A DNA stretch of 64,000 nucleotides, taken from the NCBI RefSeq assembly GCF_021462225.1, contig NC_061797.1:799001-863000 (forward strand), in the 5' to 3' direction. The stretch comes from Girardinichthys multiradiatus (taxonomy: Eukaryota > Chordata > Actinopteri > Cyprinodontiformes > Goodeidae). A program made the position numbers and the translations under genes. Positions within the stretch are counted from its first letter, which is position 1. Each line of letters opens with the position of its first letter. This document shows positions 22,706 to 33,941 of the stretch, piece by piece. The notes beneath the pieces are model-generated. The model worked only from the letters and a program-made list of their open reading frames with translations, did not search any database and was not told the origin of the DNA.

Positions 22706-24135
22706 CGTACTCGTACTCGTCGTCTTCCGCTTATCCGGGACCTGATTGCGGGGGCAGCAGATTCAGCAGAGATGCCCAGACGTCCCTCTCTCAAGACACC
22801 TCTTCCAGCTCCTCCAGGGGGAGCCCAAGGTGTTCCTAGGCCAGCCGAGAGACATAGTCCCTCCAGCGTGTCCTGGGCCTACTCCCGGTGGGACGTGCCT
22901 GGAACACCTCCCGGGGAAGGCGTCCAGGAGGCATCCGGTATAGATGCCCGAGCCACCTCAACTGGCTCCTCTCGATGTGGAGGAGCAGCGGCTCTACTCC
23001 GAGCCCCTCCCGGATGGCCGAGCTCCTCACCCTATCTCTAAGGGAGTGCCCAGCCACCCTACGAAGGAAGCTCATTTCAGCCGCTTGTATCCGGGATCTC
23101 GTTCTTTCGGTCATGACCCAAAGTTCATGGCCATAGGTGAGGGTAGGAACGTAGACCGACCGGTAAATTGAGAGCTTTGCTTTTCGGCTCAGCTCTCTCT
23201 TCACCACAACGGACCGGCACAGTGCCCCCATTACTGTGGCAGCCGCACCGATCCGTCTGTCGATCTCCCGCTGCATTCTTCCCTCACTCGTGAACAAGAC
23301 CCCGAGATACTTAAACTCCTCCACTTGAGGCAGGAACTTCCCTCCAACCTGAAGAGGACAAGCCACCCTTTTTGATACCATGGCCTTGGACTTGGAGGAG
23401 CTGATCTGCATCCCAGCCGCTTCACACTCGGCTGCGAACCGCCACAGCGCATGCTGTAGGTCTTGGCTAGAGGGGGCCAGCAGGAACACGTCATCCGCAA
23501 AAAGAAGAGACGAAATCCACTGGTCCCCAAACCAGACCCCCTCCGGCCCTTGGCTGCGTCTAGAAATCCTGTCCATAAAAGTTATGAACAGGACCGGTGA
23601 CAAAGGGCAGCCCTGCCGGAGTCCAACATGCACCGGGAACAGGTCCGACTTAGTGCCGGCAATGTGGACCAAACTCCTGCTCCTAATAAAGGGCCCCCGA
23701 TTACATACTCCTGGAGCACCCCCCACAGGGCAACACGAGGGACACAGTCGAATGCCTTCTCCAGGTCCACAAAACACATGTGAACCGGTTGGGCAAATTC
23801 CCATGAACCCTCGAGCACCCTGTAGAGGGTATAGAGCTGGTCCAGTGTTCCACGGGTTCGACTATCGGTTGGACTCTCCTCTCCAATACCCTGGCGTAGG
23901 CCTTACCAGGGAGGCTGAGGAGTGTGATCCCCCCTGTAGTTGGGACACACCCTCCGGTCACCCTTCTTATGAAGGGGGACCACCATCCCAGTCTGCCACT
24001 CCAGAGGCACTGTCCCTGACCGCCACGCAATGTTGAAGAGGCGTGTCAGCCATGACAGCCCCACAACATCCAGAGACTTGAGGTACTCAGGGCGGATCTC
24101 ATCCACCCCCGAAGCCTTGCCACCGCGGAGCTTTT
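22706..24135 (-). mobile_element. 5'-truncated LINE (teleost Rex-like non-LTR element), reverse transcriptase C-terminal half
   Basis: Flanked by a perfect 13-bp direct repeat ATGTCAAAATTCT (22,693-22,705 and 24,136-24,148), the signature of target-primed insertion. The minus strand encodes, in several frames, non-LTR reverse transcriptase: a fingers segment near 24,000 ('GDRRVCPNYRG'), 'HMCFVDLEKAFDCVPR' near 23,780, then 'LRQGCPLSPVLF', the catalytic 'FADDVFLLA' and a long thumb/C-terminal region ending near 22,840 with 'RWRDYVSRLA'. Endonuclease and ORF1 are absent, so it is a dead-on-arrival copy with at least two frameshifts. The 3' end carries short TACTCG repeats at about 22,706. Confidence 0.9.
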
Positions 24136-24584
24136 ATGTCAAAATTCTACTCATCAAATATGATTGTCAATGCAGTCAGCAGATTTAATTCCCAGGCAGT
24201 AGACGTGTTACTTCTTGTTTTTGTAATGCGTTTCGGTCTTTTCTTCTTTACATTGGCGGTTTGGTGTTTCGTTCGCGGTTATGCAGCACGACACATGATG
24301 CTTTAAAGCCGCGCCTCCAGGAGGTGTTCCCCTCAGCGGAGCAAAAGCGGTTCTATGGAAATGCAACACACATCGTGAAGAGCCGTGCGGAGCTGCTCCA
24401 GGCTGGCCAAATCGAGCCAGTGGAAAAGGGGCATTAGAGTCAACAGGATACAGTAAGCAATACAGACTAAGCGCGCTATCTACCACCAAATCCACAATGC
24501 TCCTGACTTCTTTAGCAACAACATGACAGAAGTTAAGTTAGCCGTTTCTGCTAGCTCCTTTTCAGAACCAGGCAGAGGCTCAGC

Positions 24585-26717
24585 CAGGCGCGTCATTAGA
24601 CCTGGGCTTCCGGGGCTGAAGCCCCGCATGTTTTCTGAATAGCCCCGGACTTCTTGATAGAAGAAAAATAGAAGTATCAAAAAGATGCAGCCACAAAGTG
24701 GTATTGGACTTCACATTTTTATTTAAAAACAGTCAGTTTTTTTTTCATTTGTGTTCCATATAATCACCTCCCACTCCACCTAATCTGACAATGAGTTAAA
24801 AGTAGAAGACAAAAAATGCTTATGTGCACACTCGCGTGCTGCAGTGTGGTCTAACCCAGGCAAAGATAGCAGTAAAACCTGAATGCTGACTCAGAATGGG
24901 CCAATTGTAAGTTACAGCTAATCACGTAGTCACCCAGCAAGACATGAGGTGGAGGTTCACTCTAATGAGTATGATCAGGGTCATGATGAGGAATAGAGAG
25001 CAGAGGAACTTTCACCTGAGCTATAGGTAAAGTTAAATGATCTGGCTGTTATAGAAAACAGCAGCAACCTTCTCTGTGAGCTTCTAGCTGGATTTGCATC
25101 ATGATGTGAAAATATCTGGTCCTTTACTTCAGTCAAAATAAAAGCATTTAATTCTAACGTAGCTAAACACTTTAAGACTCCTTCAGATCAACACAGTGCA
25201 TCTCATTGCAGCAGCCAGTTCTACATGTATACAGAAAAATGTGTTGCTCAATAAACCAGCAAAATATCTCCTGGTGCCAGTAAGACGTAGTAGAAAGTGT
25301 AAAAGTAACCCTCCATCTTCTCTTTCATATCTTCTGTGCTGCTTCTAAACATGCAGCTCTGGGTTTAAAGATGCAGTGTAATTAAGAAATAAATCATAGC
25401 AATTAATAACATTTGGACCATTGATTAGTTAACCATTGTATTTTTCTAAATTACACATGTCAGTCAGTCAGTCGTTTTCGATACTGCTTCTTCCATAGTG
25501 GGTCGCGGGGAAGCTGGTGCCTATCTCCAGCAGTCTGGGCAGGAGGAAGGGTACACCCTGGACAGGTCGCCAGTCCATCGCTGGGCAACACACAAACAAC
25601 CACACACACACACACTCATTCACATACCTAAGGGCAATTTTAGAGAGACCAATTAACCTAACAGGCATGTCTTTGGACTGTGGGAGGAAGCCGGAATACC
25701 CGGTGAGAACCCACGCATGCACGGGGAGAACATGCAAACTCTATGCAGAAAGACCCCCGGCCAACAGTGCTACCCACTGCGCCACCGTGCAGCCCTAATT
25801 ACACATGTAATATTATATAAACTAAACTGATTAAACAAGGATGCAGTTTTACTGAAGGCGATACATATATACCATATGTATACAGTTATTAATAACTGTA
25901 ATATTAGTACTGATAAGGTCCAGGATGAGGCTCTCTGCTATATTATAAACACCAAAACTTAACACATTTTCTTCTCAAAGTGTTTAATAGTACGAACTGC
26001 ACTAATGTCTCACATGCTCAGTGCAGAACAATAGAATGTGTTGTAAAATGTTTCATTTATTATTTTTGGCAGGACAAATTTCTTCAGAAGTGGAATGAAG
26101 GGCTGAAAAGATGGCGGTAAAAGGGAACAGGTTACGAAAGGTCTTGGCATAATTAAAATAAATAAATGTGTTTTAGGATTTTACCATTTGACTAAGATTT
26201 AAGAAAATCAACTTTATACCACTTTCCTTTTTTGAAATGTAAAAATAAAGACAATGGAGCCTTAGGGGTGTTACACTTTGATGAGAATGTCACGTTTAAA
26301 AAGGTAATTTACATAGATGAGAAAAGAAGCACATTTAACTGGCCCATAGTAAACATCTCTGAGTTAAAGAAAAAGTTTTGTGAGTAAAAATTCAGATTAC
26401 GTTTTTTTCTAAATACCTCAAAATGTGTCATTATCTGCTTCAGCAAAATTGTTTTTCATCAGTGCTAAACTATGTTTCTCCTTATCCATCATTCATCTTC
26501 TAACAAAAATACAAACCAAGTAAAATCATTGTAAACCTTTTTTGTTTGATCCACAATCATTTACATTCAGTCTAAACCCAGCCGAGACAGAGAACTGGTA
26601 CAATATGTCCTATGTTATTTTAACTTTAAATTACTTATAAACTGTCATATGGAAATTTAAATATCTTGGGTTTGGGCTAAAGACACCAAAGTTTTGAGAC
26701 CCTACAAAACGCCCCTG
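24585..26717. mobile_element. Non-autonomous hAT element with 8-bp target duplication
   Basis: The ends read CAGGCGCGTC on the left and, in reverse complement, CAGGGGCGTT on the right, the CAGGGGCG-type hAT terminus. The flanks are GGCTCAGC at 24,577-24,584 and 26,718-26,725, a perfect 8-bp duplication as hAT transposases make. The inverted left arm near 19,720 holds the uninterrupted site GGCAGAGGCTCAGCAGC. No transposase frame was found in the 2.1 kb interior, which is A/T-rich apart from a nested retroposon at 25,461-25,796. Confidence 0.88.
25461..25796 (-). repeat. Dispersed retroposon with (GACT)n tail, full-length-like copy
   Basis: A 12-bp direct repeat AATTACACATGT flanks it (25,449-25,460 and 25,797-25,808). 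On the minus strand it runs from GGGCTGCACGGTGGCGCAG through the tract around 'GTTTGCATGTTCTCCCCGTG' to a CTGACTGACTG simple tail, the classical layout of a very common teleost short retroposon. It lies inside the hAT element. A 5'-truncated relative is at 59,739-59,878. Confidence 0.85.
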
Positions 26718-26805
26718 GGCTCAGCAGCTACTTCTGAAAAGCTTGACCTCAGCCAATAGGAGAGAAGCTGAGGCGGGGACGCTGGTCCAAAGACCGCCTC
26801 CCTTG

Positions 26806-27180
26806 CCTCAGTCCCGCCCATCTTGCTCATGTTGAGGAGGAAAAGACAATACAGCGACCAAGTAATGTAAAAAAGAAAGATGGAAATAATTGGGCTAAGG
26901 GTAAAAAAGTACAACAAGAGTATATTAGAGGGGAAAATATATCAGTGCTTAAGAAATAGAAGGACAGTAAAATAATTTGAAAAATAATATATTTTTAAGG
27001 AAAACAAGCAGGTTGCCCCATCTAACATACTCATAAACATATAAGAAAGATAGGCAAATATTTGCTATAAAAAATGTTATGTATTTTTTTCCTGTTTTGA
27101 AATTTGGAATTGAATAGTTTACAATTTTTTGAATGTTTGGTAGAAGCTTGATGATCTTGTTAACTGTGCTTACTATTACT
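26806..27180. other. No recognisable feature
   Basis: A/T-rich spacer with short poly-A and poly-T runs; no gene, RNA or familiar repeat seen. Confidence 0.4.
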
Positions 27181-27660
27181 TATTCGTGAGCTTTCACACT
27201 CAGACCCGAATGATAAAGTATGAATGCTAAAGTTTTCACTTTTCTTAGAATAGGATAATAATCCCCAGTGACCTACAGTTTCACATGAATTTTAGTGCAT
27301 TGGGTTGATTGTGGTACATACTGTAACAGGAATGATTAGATTGCAGCAGCCAGACTTAGATTCAGGATTTGACACCTGCAATTATACACTCCATCAGATA
27401 GACACCAGAATGGTCACACATAGTCTACTGATAAACGCTGAGGGGAGTGTACATGCCCCGCAGGGAGAACCAGACATAACCCATGTGTGACCTTCTTTTG
27501 GGGCTGTTTCATCACTTCAATCACCGAGCGGGTTAAGGACGGGAGCCATCAGCGCTGATCTCTGTAACCATTCCTCTGGATTATATAGAATAAAGGTGTT
27601 GAGAGTATAGAACAGTTTGAGAGTCATACTGTAGCTGTATTATGGAATCAAAGTTTGAAA
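27180..27660 (+). repeat. Dispersed repeat A, uninterrupted copy (reference for the Polinton insertion site)
   Basis: This copy matches, in inverted orientation, the sequence on both sides of the Polinton. The part 27,188-27,330 matches the right flank (57,543-57,720 reversed), and 27,325-27,440 matches the left flank (34,660-34,750 reversed). At the junction it reads TGTAACAGGAATG (around 27,322-27,334), i.e. the 6-bp target occurs once. The family is unknown to me; no coding potential seen. Confidence 0.8.
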
Positions 27661-27669
27661 CATTCTTTC

Positions 27670-28365
27670 TGGGGTGCCAGCCAGGTCTATCTCCTGACAT
27701 ATTTATTCTTCAATCCAAAACCCCGCACAAGAGAAAAAAGCAAAGACATCCTCACCATCCGAAACATTGATTAAGAATAACCCAACAACCACAATTTTCA
27801 ATAGTCCACAGCAAAAAAACAACAAAAATCAATAATAGTCCATACAATAAGAAATTAACTCTTCACTTAAAGAAGGACATGGCTCGGGATTTCCTCAGTT
27901 CAGACATTTTCAGTTCAAACAAAAATAAGCCAGTCCAGGATTTTCTTCTCGCCAGTCCAATCCATCCATAAATCTAATAGAAGGAAAAACTCAACTCTAC
28001 ACAAAGATCCTCCCCAGTGTCTTCCATGATGACTTCATAGCTTAAAGGTCCTAGTTTCCGGGCAATCCGGTATGGTCCTTTCCAATGTGGAGCAAGTTTG
28101 GCAGAATAAAAAATATCTGCTCTTGAGCTGGGTTGAGTGCAGAGCCAAACACGATCTTGTGCCTTGAAGTCAGCTTCTCTCCTTCGTTTGTCATAATATT
28201 TTGTCTGCTTCTTGCATGCCTTTTCCAAATTGTGGGTAACAAGTTGTTTGAGTTCCACCAGTCGTACAGCTGTGGGATATGCAAGTGAATCCGGATCTCA
28301 AAGATGTGGGTGGAGCTCATTAACCAGGAGTCCCCTCAAAGAGCGTCCAAGGTTGATTTCAACAG
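27670..28365 (-). mobile_element. Antisense gypsy 3' fragment: integrase C-terminus joined to partial LTR
   Basis: From 27,670 to about 28,000 the sequence is the reverse complement of the gypsy LTR part at about 34,310-34,637. Continuing to about 28,365, the minus strand encodes the end of a Ty3/gypsy integrase ('YYDKRRREADF', 'FYSAKLAPHWKGPYRI'), the basic region that binds DNA. One stop and one frame break are visible in its N-terminal part. The integrase frame passes straight into mid-LTR, so the region between was deleted. At 28,365-28,385 it abuts plus-strand gypsy leader sequence, so an inversion or inverted duplication boundary lies here. Confidence 0.8.
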
Positions 28366-28889
28366 TAAAAGAGTGGCACCCCAAATGGGACCCATAAATG
28401 AAGAGAAACATTAAATGAATAAACCCATTACATAAAAATAACAAAAAAATGAAGAACTTTATTAAGAGTACAACCGCAAGAGGAATCACAAAATGGCTGC
28501 CGAGTCGGGGTCACTCCTGGAAGTACAGCTTATGGCTAATGAATCAAACTCTCCTGCCTGAATGTCCTCCCACTTCTTATTCACTGTTGGATATGGAGTT
28601 GATTGGACTTGAGCTTGTTGTTCCTCTAAAGCCCAGCAGCTCTTTCCCTGGAAACAGGAACATGGATGAAAGACCCCATGTAGAGTATCCACCATCAAAT
28701 ACTGCTGATGAGGATATTCTGGAACAGATAAAAATAATTAAGGAGAAGCGACATCACTTCTAGGAGGATTTAAAAATAAATTTTGGACAGTTTTCAAAAA
28801 GAATTGTTTCTCAAACGGAACTAATGAGTATAAAACTGACAGATTCGTTACAAGAGCGTCAAAAACAAATTGTGGATCACGTGGATAAA

Positions 28890-29871
28890 TGAGTGGAGTA
28901 TTTAAGAACTCAGTTTGATGCTTCACTTGGATGGAGGTTAAAGGAACAGTATGCTGAAATGAATACAAAACTCATAACTGATGTTGTCCAACCAATGAAA
29001 GAGGATCTTTCTGTTTGTCTTCACACTTTACACTCGATGGCTGAGGAATTTTACATTGTGGAGGAGCAGCGGCAGTCTTGGCGACTGTGGCTCAGTAGGA
29101 AGAGTAGTCGTCTTGCAATCAGAAGGTTGTGGGTTCGATTCCAGCTTCCTCCTGCCCTTTGTCGATGTGCCCCTGGGCAAGGCACTTAACCTCAAGTTGC
29201 CTACCGATCTGCGTATCGGTGTATGAATGTGTGAGCGTTAGTGAATGCGATTGGGTGAATGTGGCTCTAGTGTAAAGCGCTTTGAGCGGTCTGTATGACT
29301 GGAAAAGCGCTTTATAAGTTCAGTCCATTTACCATTTACTGCAACTGGACATGTTGGTGTGTAAACTTATCCAGAGGATTTACTTGGTGAGAAACATCTA
29401 AAAGCTGCAGGCCATCCTGGATTGCAGTCAACAATAAGGGAGGGTAAACCCAATTATCTTTTTGAGACATCTGGCCATTTATCCTTCCATGGGGAAACTA
29501 GGGGCATGGGAAAAAGCCCTATCAAACTGCAGTTTCCAACTTTTGGAAAAGTAGATGACGCCGCTGATCCCCTTCAGTACATGGAAAGATGTGAGGATTT
29601 TTTGGCCCTAAATCCACTCACTGATGAGGAGCTTATGGCTACTCTTCATAACATGCTACATGGTACCTCCCGGGATTGGTGGGATGTGGCATGTCATAAA
29701 ATCCAAACCTGGAAAGAATTCAACAAACAATTTCATGCTGCTTTCTTATCAGAAGATTATGAGGATGAGTTGGCTGAAAGAGTGCGCAATAGACTTCAAA
29801 AAGAGGATGAAGGTATCAGAGAATTTGCCTACATGTATCAATCACTGTGCAAACGTTGGAAGCGTTCATGA
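28890..29871 (+). pseudogene. Gypsy gag, split by a SINE and a frameshift
   Basis: Gag packages the element RNA. The segment 28,893-29,075 precedes the SINE at 29,080. After it, from about 29,422, the frame carries a retrotransposon gag capsid domain: 'LQFPTFGKVDDAADPLQYM', 'GTSRDWWDVA' and 'TWKEFNKQFHAAFLSEDY'. A frameshift near 29,855 moves the remainder into the next frame, where the coding continues as 'EEDIIKMILKNIIPQ'. A CCHC-like knuckle 'CWRCKGHHAPASC' is found at about 30,138. No continuous gag is possible in this copy. Confidence 0.8.
29080..29340 (+). repeat. tRNA-derived SINE, copy 2, inside gypsy gag
   Basis: Same family as 21,182-21,413: A box GTGGCTCAGTAGGAAGAG, B box GGTTGTGGGTTCGATTCC, body with GGGCAAGGCACTTAACCTC and a tail CATTTACCATTTAC. 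The B box here keeps the CpG lost in copy 1. Exact target duplication not resolved. It shows the gypsy element was in place before the SINE arrived. Confidence 0.88.
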
Positions 29872-32690
29872 AGAGGACATTATTAAGATGATTTTGAAAA
29901 ACATTATCCCCCAACTAGCTAGCCAACTGAGAAACAGAGTTACCTCTGTGGATGAACTTGTCCGTCTGGGCCAGCAGCTGGAGAAGGACCTACAGAACCA
30001 ATTACATTATGAACAGAGGAAAAGTTTGGGGAAAACAATTCAAAAACCTTCTATCAGTGAGGCTGCTGCCTTTCCAAATATAAAAAATGCACCAAGCCAG
30101 CATCACCCAGCTACTTCTAACCGACCTTCTCAATTGTACTGTTGGCGCTGCAAAGGACACCATGCACCAGCTTCATGTCCTCAGTGGAGGAATGGCAAAC
30201 AAGGGACTCAACCTTCCAACCCATCCAGGCCACAAACTTCAAGACATTCTCAGATGCATGGTCAAGTAACATTTCACTCTCCGACTCCCCCAGATCACAC
30301 AGCAGGTACTGCCTCTGTGAGCTATTCTCCATCACCTGCTGAAACTCATTTGCCCTGTCAGCTGATGATTCCATTGAATATTGGTCATTGGACAGGAACT
30401 GCCATCCTGGATATGGGCTCATCTTATACCCTGCTAAATGAGGATATTTGGTCAGGAATAAGTGGTCCATATGGTGTACTCAAACCATGGACCAGGGGAC
30501 CTCTGTATCTAGCAGATGGAGAAGGTCGGCAACCACTGGGATGGAGTGAACTTACTTTGACCATATACTCTAAAACAGTGACATTACCTTGTGTAATTCT
30601 GCCTGCCAAGAGCCTTGCTTTCTCTGCAGTAGCTGGTCTTGACTTCATTTTCTTCTCCGGCTTACAGTTTGATGTCACTGAAAAAAGTTACTGGATTAAA
30701 AACAACAAAAAACATTATCTATTGTTAAGTGCATCTACTATAAACCCCAAAGATTGTTCTCATCCTCACATTGCTTTTTTTTCTGCTATGTCTCCAGCGC
30801 ATTTAGCATCCCTTTCTCCGGGCAATAATCTTCTCGGAATGGCCATGGATAATGCCCATCTCGATGACTTTGGAAAAAGACAATTGTTACAACAACTACA
30901 AAACAATAAAAATGTTTGTACTAATACTTTGGGGTGCACTGGAGTCCTCACACATAAGATTTTTCTAACTCAGAATGGGCCTATCAAACAAAAACCTTAC
31001 CAGGTGTCACCCATCAAACATCAGACCATCAAGGATCATGTTCAGGAGATGTTGGAGAAAGACATTATAGAGCCATCCACTTCTCCATATGCTGCTCCAG
31101 TGGACCTTGGGCAAAAAAAGCAAGATCCAAAACCAAGATTTTGTGTGGATTACAGAAAACTAAATGCTGACACACACACTGATGCATATCCCATTCCTAA
31201 CATCCAGGAAATATTGGAATCACTGGCTAGAGCAGCTATTTTCACAACTTTAGACCTCAACAGTGGCTACTGGCAAGTTCTAATGGACAAAGACAGCCGT
31301 GAGAAGACTGCTTTCATCTGTCCCATTGGGTTATACCAATTTAAAGTGATGCCCTTTGGACTTAAGAATGCTCCTGCCACCTTCCAGCGGTGAATGGAAG
31401 TAGTTCTAGGAGACTTAAGAGGAAGTAATTGTTTTGTCTACCTAGATGATATCATCATCTATTCCACCACACCAGAGCAGCACATGTGTGATCTACAAGC
31501 TGTTTTTGACAAACTACAGATGGCAAATCTAACAGTAAATATGAAAAAGAGCCAATTTTTCCGTACCAGCTTCTGCTGGAGTAGGAGTGGATGCAGAAAA
31601 AATAAATGCTGTTCAGGACTTCCCGATTCCACAGAACATCAAGGAGCTGCAACGATTTCTTGGAATGGCCGGATGGTACCATCGTTTTGTGCCAAGATTT
31701 TCACAGCTCACTGAACCTCTCAAAGCTCTTAAACGGAAAGGGGCAAAGTACATCTGGACTCCTTAATGTCAAGCAACTTTTGAGGCTCTTAAACAACACC
31801 TTGTTTCACCACCAATACTTGGACATCCTGATTTTAACCTCCCATTTATCGTCTACACAGATGCCAGTGAAATTGGTTTGGGTGCTGTCCTCGCTCAGCC
31901 AACAGGACTTGGGTCAGGACATGTTCTTGCTTTCGCCAGTCGTACACATCTTCAGGAGTTCTCCTTTACAGTAGAATACCGTAAAGGCAGATACAATACA
32001 GTGCCAGATGCTTTATCAAGAGCGCCAGTGGACATCAATCAATTGCCCACCTGTGCCGGTGTGTTACACTCCGTGAAGGATACATCACAACAACTACAAA
32101 TAACAGATGAAGATATCAGGAAAGCACAGCAGGAGGATCCCGATGTGCAGAGTCTTTATGAAAAAATAATTGAAACCAGAGAAATCAGTGAAAGCCCCAC
32201 CACCAAATTCACTATTGTGGAAGATAAAGTGTACAAAGTGACACAATTGCCTCATAAAACTCAGCATCGAATCTATATTCCATCACCTCTTCATCAGGAA
32301 TTACTTCATTACTATCATGATAATCCATTATGTGGCCATCTTGGATGATATAAAACCTACAAGCGATTGCAAGCACTTGTGTATTGGCTCAATATGAGCT
32401 TGGACGTAAGAAATTACGTGCACAATTGTAAGATGTGTCAGCTTTACAAACCTGAAAATCGGGAACCCTATGGGAAGCTTCAACAGACTCTTGTCAGCAA
32501 GCCCTGGGAAATGCTGGGGGTAAATCTCATGGGACCATTTCCCCGCAGTACCAGGGGAAATCTGTATTTAATAGTCTTTGTTGATTATTACACTCGCTGG
32601 ACAGAATAATTTCCTCTTCGCAAGGCAACAGCGGATGCCGTATCTCATGGCCAAAGAAATACTCACCCGTTGGGGTACACCAACCTACAG
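29860..32690 (+). pseudogene. Gypsy pol: protease, RT, RNase H, integrase N-terminal half
   Basis: Open from about 29,860 to a TGA at 31,391-31,393, which falls inside RT. The protease active site reads 'AILDMGSSYTLL', with Met where Thr/Ser is required. RT carries 'FCVDYRKLNADT', 'FTTLDLNSGYWQV', 'MPFGLKNAPATFQR' and, after the stop, 'YLDDIIIYS'. A frame change near 31,575 and a TAA at about 31,764 precede the RNase H tether 'VYTDASEIGLGAVLAQP', and RNase H is shortened. Integrase shows an HHCC finger ('HHYYHDNPLCGH' side near 32,310 and 'CKMCQLY' near 32,430) and the first catalytic region ('VNLMGPFPRS'), then ends at the Tc1-type insertion at 32,691. Confidence 0.85.
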
Positions 32691-33862
32691 GGGTTGGACA
32701 ATAAAACTGAAACACCTGGTTTTAGACCACAATAATTTATTAGTATGGTGTAGGGCCTCCTTTTGCGGCCAATACAGCATCAATTCGTCTTGGGAATGAC
32801 ATATACAAGTCCTGCACAGAGGGATTTTAAGCCATCCTTCTTGCAGGATAGTGGCCAGGTCACTACGTGATACTGGTGGAGGAAAACGTTTCCTGACTCG
32901 CTCCTCCAAAACACCCTAAAGTGGCTCAATAATATTTAGATCTGGTGACTGTGCAGGCCATGGGAGATGTTCAACTTCACTTTCATGTTTATCAAACCAA
33001 TCTTTCACCAGTCTTGCTGTGTGTATTGGTGCATTGTCATCCTGATACATGGCACCGCCTTCAGGATACAATGTTTGAACCATTGGATGCACATGGTCCT
33101 CAAGAATGGTTCGGTAGTCCTTGGCAGTGACGCGCCCATCTAGCACAAGTATTGGACCAAGGGAATGCCATGATATGGCAGCCCAAATCATCACTGATCC
33201 ACCCCCATGCTTCACTCTGGGCATGCAACAGTCTGGATGGTATGCTTCTTTGGGGCTTCTCCACACTGTAACTCTCCCAGATGTGGGGAAAACAGTAAAG
33301 GTGGACTCATCAGAGAACAATACATGTTTCACATTGTCCACAGCCCAAGATTTGCGCTCCTTGCACCATTAAAACCGACGTTTGGCATTGGCATGAGTGA
33401 CCAAAGGTTTGGTTATAGCAGCCCGGCCGTGTATATTGACCCTGTGGAGCTCCCGACGGACAGTTCTGGTGGAAACAGGAGTGTTGAGGTGCACATTTAC
33501 TTCTGCCCTGATTTGGGCAGCCGTGGTTTTATTTTTTTTGGATACAATCCGGGTTAGCACCCGAACATCCCTTTCAGACATCTTCCTCTTGCGTCCACAG
33601 TTAATCCTGTTGGATGGGGTTTGTCCTTCTTGGTGGTATGCTGACATTACCCTGGATACCGTGGCTCTTGATACATCACAAAGACTTGCTGTCTTGGTCA
33701 CAGATGCGCCAGCAAGACGTGCACCAGCAATTTGTCCTCTTTTGAACTCTGGTATGTCACCCATAATGTTGAGTACATTTCAATATTTTGTGCAAAACTG
33801 TGCTCTTACCCTGCTAATTGAACCTTCACACTCAGCTCTTACTGGTGCAATGTGCAATCAAT
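32691..33862 (-). mobile_element. Tc1/mariner-family transposon, one end truncated, inserted in gypsy integrase
   Basis: The left end begins CAGGGGTTGGACAATAAAAC next to TA (the integrase frame stops at 'TPTY'). The minus strand encodes a transposase. The right end lacks the matching inverted terminus: sequence stops near 33,862 just after GCACCAGTAAGAGC-type 5' untranslated sequence and passes into gypsy-type DNA. About 70 bp of the element and some of the gypsy integrase appear to have been lost together. Confidence 0.8.
32740..33764 (-). pseudogene. Tc1/mariner transposase, broken by two stops
   Basis: Starts at 33,764 with 'MGDIPEFKRGQIAGARLAG' and two helix-turn-helix segments typical of Tc1 N-termini ('SVTKTASLCDVSRATVSRV', then 'KTTAAQIRAEVN'). 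A TAA at about 33,370 interrupts. Catalytic segments follow: 'LFSDESTF' (first Asp), 'YQDDNAPIHTA' (second Asp) and 'SPDLNIIEPL' (Glu). A TAG directly after 'IIEPL' and a frame change near 32,850 break the C-terminus. Between the Asp aligned with Tc1 and the Glu I count 36 residues, versus 34 in Tc1. It would cut and paste the element at TA sites if intact. Confidence 0.85.
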
Positions 33863-33941
33863 GAAGAATTTCCTGGATTTTCAAGCGGATGATATGATTA
33901 AGCACCTTCTCAGGTTTCGGCTTTCTTCACGGGAGGGGGAG

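Larger units (their letters stand above)
20889..24433. mobile_element. PIF/Harbinger-like element, TTA target duplication, carrying nested SINE and LINE
   Basis: The left end TGCCCCTTTTCCATTGGC and the reverse complement of the right end TGCCCCTTTTCCACTGGC are terminal inverted repeats continuing about 30 bp. The flanks are TTA (20,886-20,888) and TTA (24,434-24,436), the 3-bp TWA duplication typical of PIF/Harbinger. The uninterrupted left arm at about 19,840-19,860 gives the empty site CTCAGTTAGAGTC on the minus strand. The interior holds a second possible Harbinger-type unit (about 21,006-22,440), a tRNA-SINE and a truncated LINE. Confidence 0.75.
19640..26805. mobile_element. DNA transposon with long (~0.3 kb) inverted ends, right arm split by two later insertions
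   Basis: The left arm (about 19,640-19,955) and the reverse complement of the right arm match. The right arm is now in three pieces: about 20,780-20,888, 24,434-24,584 and 26,718-26,805. Shared landmarks include the reverse-complementary stretches around CTTCGGCAAAACTGAAGTAT (20,861-20,880), CAGGCAGAGGCTCAGC and TTGACCTCAGCCAATAG. The ~0.8 kb core between the arms is A/T-rich with no gene. The exact ends and target duplication are not resolved, so the superfamily is unknown. The arms could alternatively be two inverted copies of one dispersed repeat. Confidence 0.75.

Noticed and set aside
23380..24036. 218-codon plus-strand frame
   Set aside because: Antisense of the LINE reverse transcriptase.
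28450..28763. 104-codon frame at the start of the gypsy leader as a separate gene
   Set aside because: Another frame of the leader/gag start region; an alternative ATG frame at 28,491 also stops quickly and neither shows a domain.
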